Position numbers and translations under genes: made by a program. Of a DNA stretch of 64,000 bases, positions 57,241 to 64,000 are shown in pieces. The stretch covers positions 337,501 through 401,500 of the forward strand of contig MU260070.1 in NCBI GenBank assembly GCA_020310875.1, in the 5' to 3' direction. The notes below the pieces were generated by a model, which was given only the letters and a program-made list of their open reading frames with translations, was not told the origin of the DNA and searched no databases. Every line of letters starts with the position of its first letter. Position 1 is the stretch's first letter. The stretch comes from Ceratopteris richardii. Taxonomy: Eukaryota > Streptophyta > Polypodiopsida > Polypodiales > Pteridaceae.

Positions 57241-57990
57241 ATGATTGCACTTTCTGCAAAGCATCATATAATTCCACACATTCGTTCATGTTCTATATCA
57301 AGAAAAGCATGGGACACTCTTGCTTCTTTGTATTCCATGCATAATGAAGCACACTTTTCATACTTGAGGAAGAAACTTGAGGATATATGTATGGCTAAAA
57401 ATAAGTCTGTGGATGTGTATGTGACACACATCAAGGACTTGAAAGAGCAATTGGCAAACATAGATGAGATTATTTTGGATGTATCACTCATCTCTACATT
57501 GTTGAAAGGATTATCAGAATCTTTTCAAAGCTTTGCTACTACACTCCATTTGGTTGCAAAAGGGAATCCCAATATGCATGCATTTGATGAGGTTTTGTCT
57601 CTTATTTTGCAAGTCTAGAGTGAATAGGAGTGGTTTGATTGAGGGAACGCAAGCGCTTGCTATCTTACAAAAGGGGAAAAGCAAGTATGGTTCAACTTTG
57701 GCTTCATCAAAATCAAAGCCTCAACCTTCCTCTTCCACTCATTCATCTAATGATGCTGATTTGCAAAAGAAGAAGAGATGCAAATATTACTGAAAGATTG
57801 GTCATACTATTGATGAGTGTAGAAAGCTTGCTAAGCGTGATGAAAAGATGAAGGAATCTGACATGTCTATTGCTGAAAATTCAGCAAATGCAAAGAATGA
57901 TGAAGCTAATATTGCTGAAGATTTTTGGGCATGTGTTGTTACATGTCATTACGATGCATCTTTGCATTCTAAATGTATGGTTGTGAGTGA
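57241..57990 (+). pseudogene. gag: Copia gag remnant (copia-3B)
   Basis: Joined directly to RT sequence of 3A, so its N-terminus is missing. The UBN2-type core is clear (IPHIRSCSISRKAWDTLASLY, IKDLKEQLANIDEI, STLLKGLSESFQSFA). After a TAG at 57616-57618 and a shift comes a Ser/Lys-rich part and a knuckle CKYY-stop-KIGHTIDEC near 57780, with the stop at the third position after the second Cys. Confidence 0.85.
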
Positions 57991-59520
57991 GGTTGATTTG
58001 GATTGGTTCTTTGATAGCAGTGCTTCAAAGCATATAACTTCATGCAAAAGGTTTTTTTCATCTTTGAAGGATGCACCCAAAGGAGGACATGTGGTGTGTG
58101 CAAATAATTTATGGCTGAAAATGGAGGTGTGATTCTCTTGAAAAATGCATTGTATGTACCCGCGATATAAAGAAAAACTTAATTTTAGTTGATTGCCAAA
58201 GCTGGACTTCATGTACGCTTTGTTGATGATAAGTGTATGGTTCAGGATTTCAGCAATGGTGATATTATCCTGATGTCCGGTACATTATGTAATGGTTTGT
58301 ATCGCATGGATACATACAAGAGGGCTGCCTCGAATGCCTTGGTTGCACATACTTCTTCCATGGCTGAAATGGAGATTTGGCATGCTTGTGTTGGTCACTT
58401 GAACTTCAATAGTTTGCTTTACTTGCAAAAGAAGGACATGGTTATTGGTTTGCCAACACTTGAGTCAATTGAAAAGCATGCATGTGAAGGTTGCATTCTT
58501 GGAAAAATGCATCGTGCTTCTTTTCCAAAAGATAGTCATACACACACTAGAAGAAAATTGTAGCTTGTTCATAGTGATGTATGTAGTCCCGTCAATACTC
58601 CATCTTTTGGGAAGCATGTATATTTTGTTACCTTCATTGATGCTGCTACTCACCATACATGGGTGTATCCTATGAAAGCAAGGAATGAGGTATTTCTTGC
58701 TTCAAAGCACTTTTAGCTATGGATGAAATTTTTTCTTCAAACAAGCTTTTGACTCTACACATGGATCATGGTGGTGAATACATGTCACATGAGTTTAATG
58801 CTTTTCTTTGTGAAAGAGGTATTTCACACCAATGTATGGTGCCATATACACCTCAAAAAAATGATGTTGCTGAGCATAAAAATAGAACACTCTTGGAAAT
58901 GGCACACTGTATGGTTAAAGGAAAGCACCTTTCTGATAAGTTTTGGATGGATTCAGTCATGTGTGCAAACTATGTGTTGAATAACTACCCTAAAAAAGCA
59001 CTGAGAGTCATTACTCCTTATGAGGCTTGGAATGGACATAAGCCTATGGTTAGTCATATGTGCATGTTTGACATATGCTCTTGTGCCATCACAATAATGT
59101 CACAAACTTGATGACAAGGAAAAGAAGTGTATATTTGTTGGTTATAGTGCTGAAAGTAAGGGATAGCATTTGTACCATCCATTGATGAACATAATTATTT
59201 TGAGTCGAGATGTGGTATTTGCTGAAAATTCAGTTTTCCTTCTACTTGAATGCAAAAAAAAAGCCAACAGTTAGCTCACAAGATGTGTTTGATACACTCA
59301 TGCCTTTGTTTCAAAATGGTGCACTTGACTATGACCATGCAGGCCAGCCAATTGAGGCTCAAAGGGCTGAAAAATTCCAGCAATATAGAGCTGAAAATGT
59401 ACAGAATTTCTAGCCAAACATGGCTAAAAGTTTTCAGCCCAAAATTGTTGAAACTTTAGAGAGAAATTCAATGCACTTAAAAAATATGAAAAAGGTTATG
59501 TATAGCCCGAGATATGTGCT
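57990..59520 (+). pseudogene. Copia protease and integrase (copia-3B)
   Basis: The protease active site reads WFFDSSASKHIT (DSS in place of DSG) near 58003. The integrase zinc domain is HACVGHLNFNSL...CEGCILGK (58380-58510). The core has VHSDVCSP near 58565, LHMDHGGEYMSHEF near 58755 and Glu in NDVAEHKNRTLLEM near 58865, then YEAWNGHKP. A TAG lies at 58561-58563 and there are later shifts. The post-integrase linker fades out near 59500. Confidence 0.85.
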
Positions 59521-60030
59521 TCTGAAGTTACTATTCTGAGTGAGAATAGCAGAGAATAAAATAGAAAAGAAGTAAACGATGAATGTATAGATGCACATAT
59601 AATTACAACCACATTGGCAATGAATACTTGCACAATGGGAGTAGAATGATAGAGCTATGGATTGAGCTCTTCAATCTCTACAAATAAACACAAAATGGGC
59701 ACGAATCAATATCTAATGGTGACTTCCTTCTTGCTCTTTTTATAGCTATTTTTGGAGGTAGTTTTGAATTTAAATTCAAATAACTTCACCTAAAAGTGAT
59801 GCTAAGAATTAGGAGATATTCTCTCCGCTGATGGATTCTTGGTTTTAGGTAGCTAGAGCCACGAATTTCCTTTTTACATCATGGATGACTTAAGCCATTC
59901 TTTCTTTCACAATTACAAGAGATAAAATATAATCATTTACAAGAGGTGTTCATATGTCTACACATATGACTACAAATTAACATAAATCAAATCATATCAA
60001 GCATGTAGGCTTGGGTAAAATGCACCAACA
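59490..60030 (-). repeat. Antisense copia LTR fragment
   Basis: On the minus strand it begins TGTTGGTGCATTTTACCCAA at 60030, like the copia-1 and copia-2 LTRs, has a TATA box CTATAAAAAG near 59745, and fades near 59490. No primer site or element body follows, so it is a truncated or solo LTR inserted in the copia-3 mosaic. The left boundary is approximate. Confidence 0.75.
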
Positions 60031-60741
60031 CTCTATCAGCAGGCTGTTGGATGCTTGATTTACTTATGCATCACTCAGCCAGATATTGAGTTTGCTGTCT
60101 CACAAATGAGCAGGTTTATGCATTGCCCAGATGTCACGCATTGGCAGACGGTTAAGCACTTCTTTTGCTACTTGAGTGGTACCCGACTACTTGGGTTGTT
60201 TTATCCCAAGGGGGATCACTACCGCTAGATTTGCAGGCTTTTTCAGACTCTAACTGGGCTAGTTGCTATGACACTCGTGTGTCCACTAGTGGCTTTTGCT
60301 TCATGCTTGGTAGTTCATGTATATCTTGGTTGAGCAAGAAGCAGCCTATTATGGCCACTTCCAGTTGTGAGACTGAGTATAGGGCAACTTTCACAATGAT
60401 TGTTGAGTGTGTGCGACTCATACGTCTTATGGTTGATTTGGGTGTTGGTTAGTTTTTTGCCACCACCATCTTCACTGACAATCAGAGCACATTGGCAGTT
60501 GCGAGGAACCTTGTGTTCCATGCTCGCACTAAGCACATTGAGGTTCATTATCATTATGTCAAGGAGAGGTTCTCTCCTAGAGAGATCAGCTTGGCATATG
60601 TGCCCATGCAGTAGAACATTGCAGACCTTTTTACGAAGGCTCTGCCTAGGGAGAAGTTTGAAGGTTTCTGCAAAGCTTTGGGCTTACTTCCTTTTGTGGA
60701 TGGATTCCACATAGCTTGGCACTTCCTTATGCATGAATGCT
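60031..60741 (+). pseudogene. Copia RNase H (copia-3 C-terminus)
   Basis: QQAVGCLIYLCITQPDIEFAV at the RT/RNase H junction, then SDSNWASCYDTRVSTSGFCF, CISWLSKKQPIMATSS, TEYRATF, TKHIEVHYHYVKERF and NIADLFTKALPREKFEGFC. It ends before the polypurine tract. Stops at 60226, 60450 and 60612. It could be the end of copia-3B, cut by the antisense LTR, with RT deleted. Confidence 0.85.
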
Positions 60742-60778
60742 AGCTCTTTGTTCACAGCACCACTCCTAGGGGCGAATT

Positions 60779-60995
60779 TGTTGATATATTTAGGTAGTGA
60801 TATGTGTGAACACTCTAGGACCACAAAGGCATGTTTTTCCCTCTTTAGGAGGTTTTTTCCCCTGGCTTGAATATACGCCTATTGCCCTAATGGGCTACTT
60901 ATCTTTGTACATTATAGTGGTAATACATTCAGTATTGTGTGTTGTGCTCCAAGCTTCTTCTTCTTCTTCCTTGTGTTATTTGCATGGTTCTGCAG
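60779..60995 (+). repeat. Probable copia-3 3' LTR
   Basis: Begins TGTTGATATATTTAGG after a short G-rich tract (CTAGGGGCGAA) and 40 bp past the RNase H end. A likely end is CTGCA near 60995. No second copy is in the window, so the right boundary is a guess. Confidence 0.5.
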
Positions 60996-62135
60996 ACGTA
61001 TAACTCCAATAATCAAAGGTAGAATCAATTATTTTGAGGATGTTGATCAAATACAAGTAGAGATAGGAGGTTCAAATCTGATTTATAGACTTGAAGAACA
61101 TAAAGCATCACAAGAAGGGAGGTCCACAATAGTGTCTCCATAGGATAAGTCAGCATCAGACACTGATATTAAGATAGAAGGTTTTCTATTGAGCAATTTA
61201 AATCTATCTATTCCAAATACTCCTATAAAGCAGGCTCAAGTACAATTAAGAGAGGTAGATGCATCAGAAAAGGAGGCAAAGATAGGAAAAGTAAGTGAAG
61301 ATTTGGAGTGTTCAGTAGTAATTCAAGAAGTTGAAGGAGAAACTTTCAAGGAGGCAACAATTCACAGTGTCATAAGAAAAGGGAAGGAGGTGGTAATAGA
61401 TAAGGATAATGAAGGGGGAGATGATTACAGGGTTGGGGGAAGTAAGATAGTGGAAAAAGTAGCTATACAAGAGGAAGCATAGTGCATAAAATTTGATGAA
61501 ATACAAGAGCAGAATAAACAAACAACTTTAGAATCAACCACAAGTTTAAAGGAATGTGTGAGGACCAGCTTTATTATTTTGGAAAAATAAGATCAACTGG
61601 AAGGACAATATTGCATTCAACTAGAGGCCAAAGAAAAGATTGAAGCAGAACCTAAGGAATAAGAAAAGGAAGCACAAGATGTGATAGCAAAGATCCAAGA
61701 TGTGTTAGAAGACTTACAAAATGAACAAGAAAAGAAACTTGATATAGAAAGAATCCAGAACCTAAGGAATAAGAAAAGGAAGCACAAGATGTGATAGCAA
61801 AGATCCAAGATGTGTTAGAAGACTTACAAAATGAACAAGAAAAGAAACTTGATATAGAAATGAAAGATTCTGGTAGTTCATGATATGGAGAGATAAAACA
61901 AAATCAAAAGGAAGATATTGAGAATACTATAATTTTGCAAGAAAAAGTAGATAAGGAGGAAATGATAGAATTAGACGAGGATGATGAAGAACATTAGGAC
62001 CAGAAGCAAATAGAGATAAAGCAACAAGATATAAGTACAGGGTTAGAAAGAATTCCTAAGGACAATAGGGATGCATGTAAAATCATTATGGATAATATTG
62101 AACGTTTCATACCTTCAAGTAGAAACATGATTATG
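60996..62135 (+). pseudogene. Charged coiled-coil coding remnant
   Basis: Successive plus-strand frames rich in Glu, Lys, Ile and Gln (RINYFEDVDQIQVEIGG; VQLREVDASEKEAKIGK; IAKIQDVLEDLQNEQEKK) are separated by stops at 61141, 61480, 61588 and 61660. A 110-bp exact tandem duplication shifts the frame at 61757. No domain recognised; possibly the helical accessory part of a retroelement or a decayed host gene. Confidence 0.4.
61647..61860 (+). repeat. 110-bp tandem duplication
   Basis: AGAACCTAAGGAATAAGAAA...GATATAGAAA at 61647-61756 recurs at 61757-61860 without visible difference. The period of 110 is not a multiple of three. Confidence 0.92.
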
Positions 62136-62519
62136 TCAAGAATGCTGGCAGAGTCCGAACTCCTTGAGCCTCAAGATTGAGGTCTTGGGCTTCCTATCCT
62201 TTGGCTCTATGGGGCTGATTTGCGAAGAATGGAGGCGATGAGGAACTTCAGCTACCTCAAAGCTTATTCTTTTTGAAACCCCTTGGGGAGGAGCTACTGC
62301 ACATGCCTGCTCATGGGTTTGAGCCTCTTGCAGATTCTGATGCGTCTCGTCCTCTAGTATGAATGATGTTTCACCTCCATCTCTACAGCTCCCTAGTGAA
62401 GTCTCCGTGACACATGCTCCCACATTTTGGTGCTCACAAGATGGTTCCCATCTAGCTCCATGACTGCTCAAGAATGGCTCTACCTCCCACAAACTGAAGT
62501 TGGTGAAGTTATCTTGCAC
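62136..62519 (-). CDS. Hypothetical frame, 127 codons
   Basis: An uninterrupted minus-strand frame of mixed composition (FSLWEVEPFLSSHGARWEPS, then GVSKRISFEVAEVPHRL) with no known domain and no supporting neighbour. It may be an exon fragment or chance. Confidence 0.2.
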   Translation of the reverse strand: MQDNFTNFSLWEVEPFLSSHGARWEPSCEHQNVGACVTETSLGSCRDGGETSFILEDETHQNLQEAQTHEQACAVAPPQGVSKRISFEVAEVPHRLHSSQISPIEPKDRKPKTSILRLKEFGLCQHS

Positions 62520-64000
62520 GGTTTGGCAAAGACATGGGTTGCTCTCGATATGCTACAGACTTCATAAGGCTTTTGATGGGGAGATGATATGTAGATAAAG
62601 CTTGAACATATTCCTATCGTTAACATATATGAACTCTCTTGTTTCGACTTGATTGCATGGCAAAGAAGTGAAGTTTGCAAACGCTTGTTGTGGTCCAAAA
62701 CTCTTCGATTGAGGAATGGCAAGATAACATGCAACATCCCAAGGATATTGACCATGAAATTATTGAAGATTGAACACTGTGGCATATGTAACCCTTTGAT
62801 CCTTGCCCTGTGGCATATGGAGATGCTTGGATCCTCTAAAGCCTAGTTACACAATTCCTTCGGGCCTCTCTAATAGGCTTCCATCCAAGACGACTCTGTT
62901 GCTGTGTTGAAAAGTGATTGAGTATTGCTCCCTCTGACTTCATGTGTAGGAATCCCTGAAGTTGACTACCAAAGGCCTAGTTCACGGGCATTATGACACT
63001 CCTCAGTGCTCGGAGGTGAGGATTGCCTAGTTGCGAGAGCTATTAGAATCAAACTCTTTTGCAAAGGCAACACTCAATCTCCTCATTCCGATCACTTGCC
63101 AAGCGACGAAAGTGTGCTCTTTGTCCTCTACGATTTGGGGTTGGTGCCACATACCCCAGCTCCCTTCAGACTTCTCCAAGCCTCCTTGAAGGACATTTGG
63201 AAGGCATGAAATTCATCCGAATTTGGAGTTCACTTCCCTCATCCTACAGACAATCCCGCAGTAATTTTGGGGCACAAAAGAGTACACATATTAAGGCTTG
63301 AGGATTTGAAGTTTGCACATGAAAGAATGACTATGGAAAACTCTAAGAGATAGAATCAACTACAAGAATCATGACCTCATGCTACCAGGTTAGGCATCTC
63401 ATGAAGCGAAGAATTTTTTGGTAGAAAGATTTGATGCATGAAGAAGAATGGTGATCTAGACGAACACTTCAATCTCTATAGTTACTACCTAGCTCAAGTT
63501 TGGAGATCTTTCACTCTGCTGCCTTTGGGGCGAGCTTCATGCTCCTCCATCACTCGGGGAAAAGCATGGTTCTCCCGGGCTATTACCATCTCTCTCTTCT
63601 CTTCCCTGATCATCAAAATCATTTGTACTAAAGGCACTCTTGTTGGGCATGGATAACACCTCCTCTAAAAGACTACAATGAAAGAATTCTTGTACACACG
63701 GTTGGCTCTTCCCACCATGGAGTTATCACCCACAAGGTCGATGATTTTCTTTTCCCTCTTACTACTTCCAACCAGGTATTTATGCTTAATTGAGCAAGTC
63801 ATAGCGTGCCAGCCATCTCTTGGCTGCACATATACTTCTCTCGACACATATACAGATAAAGAACTGGAAGTTTTTCAAACCTGTGGAGTCAGGGTTGATT
63901 GGTTTTTCTCTACAACAAGTCTCTAAAGATTGAAGTAGGCATCAAGCCCTACGACTTGCAAAAGATGGTATTGATGTTGGAAGTGTTTGTGGCTTGTGGA
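62520..64000. other. Unassigned right end
   Basis: Less AT-rich than most of the window. Short frames on both strands (63006-63301 plus, 63847-63665 minus with DLVGDNSMVGRAN) have no recognised motif. No LTR, tRNA or transposon end is seen. Confidence 0.4.

Overview
The window is plant nuclear DNA built almost entirely of retrotransposons inserted in, next to and inside each other. I found no convincing intact host gene, rRNA gene, functional tRNA gene or CRISPR array. The mix of Ty3/gypsy chromovirus, a Tat-like gypsy element, several Ty1/copia elements, an L1-type LINE, a large LTR element without genes (LARD-like) and two miniature LTR elements (TRIMs) points to a seed plant with a large, repeat-rich genome. 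A gymnosperm is possible, but the sequence alone does not prove it.

Layout. 1-6042: a Ty3/gypsy chromovirus (+), its 5' LTR cut by the window edge, with a changing GGG-NNN hexanucleotide array inside both LTRs. 6043-11963: AT-rich DNA with microsatellites and a 0.4-kb tandem duplication. 11964-18256: a LARD-like element with about 250-bp LTRs and no recognisable genes, carrying a nested TRIM (16674-17422, TSD ATTAT). 18930-21460: a decayed LINE (-). 21461-23157: coding-like remnants of unknown origin. 23158-29151: copia-1 (+), with its 3' LTR truncated. 29152-33300: a strongly decayed Tat-like element (-). 34067-56443: copia-2 (+), flanked by the 5-bp target duplication TTACT. It is interrupted by a reverse-oriented TRIM (35608-36165, TSD AAGGA) and by a 16.4-kb Tat-like gypsy element (-, 36915-53318). 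56473-60995: a mosaic of copia fragments with an antisense copia LTR in the middle. 61000-64000: coiled-coil-coding and unassigned DNA.

The Tat-like element is the most unusual object. On the minus strand it has a 643-bp 5' LTR, a tRNA-Asp-type primer site, and a 2-kb leader with about 30 copies of a CpG-rich TCGCGATGG minisatellite. These are followed by gag with three shortened zinc knuckles, a first retropepsin, RT-RNase H, two successive H2C2 zinc domains and a DD35E integrase core. After the integrase come a second retropepsin domain, a tail with a repeated IWVPK motif, and a separate reading frame of about 1,300 codons running through the polypurine tract into the 3' LTR. The decayed relative at 29-33 kb keeps the tandem H2C2 layout, and its leader looks like a CpG-decayed form of the same minisatellite. 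This suggests a lineage with its own architecture rather than one odd copy.

Relative ages read from LTR pairs by eye: the copia-2 LTRs differ at roughly one site in ten, while the Tat-like LTRs (5 differences in about 234 bp) and the TRIM-2 LTRs (3 in 140) are about 98% identical. Copia-2 is therefore the old target and the other two are younger arrivals. Most coding frames are broken by stops and indels, so nearly all are called pseudogenes. The second unusual signal is a tRNA-like body (D-arm, CTCCTAA anticodon-type loop, TTCGATT T-loop) at the end of the TRIM LTRs.
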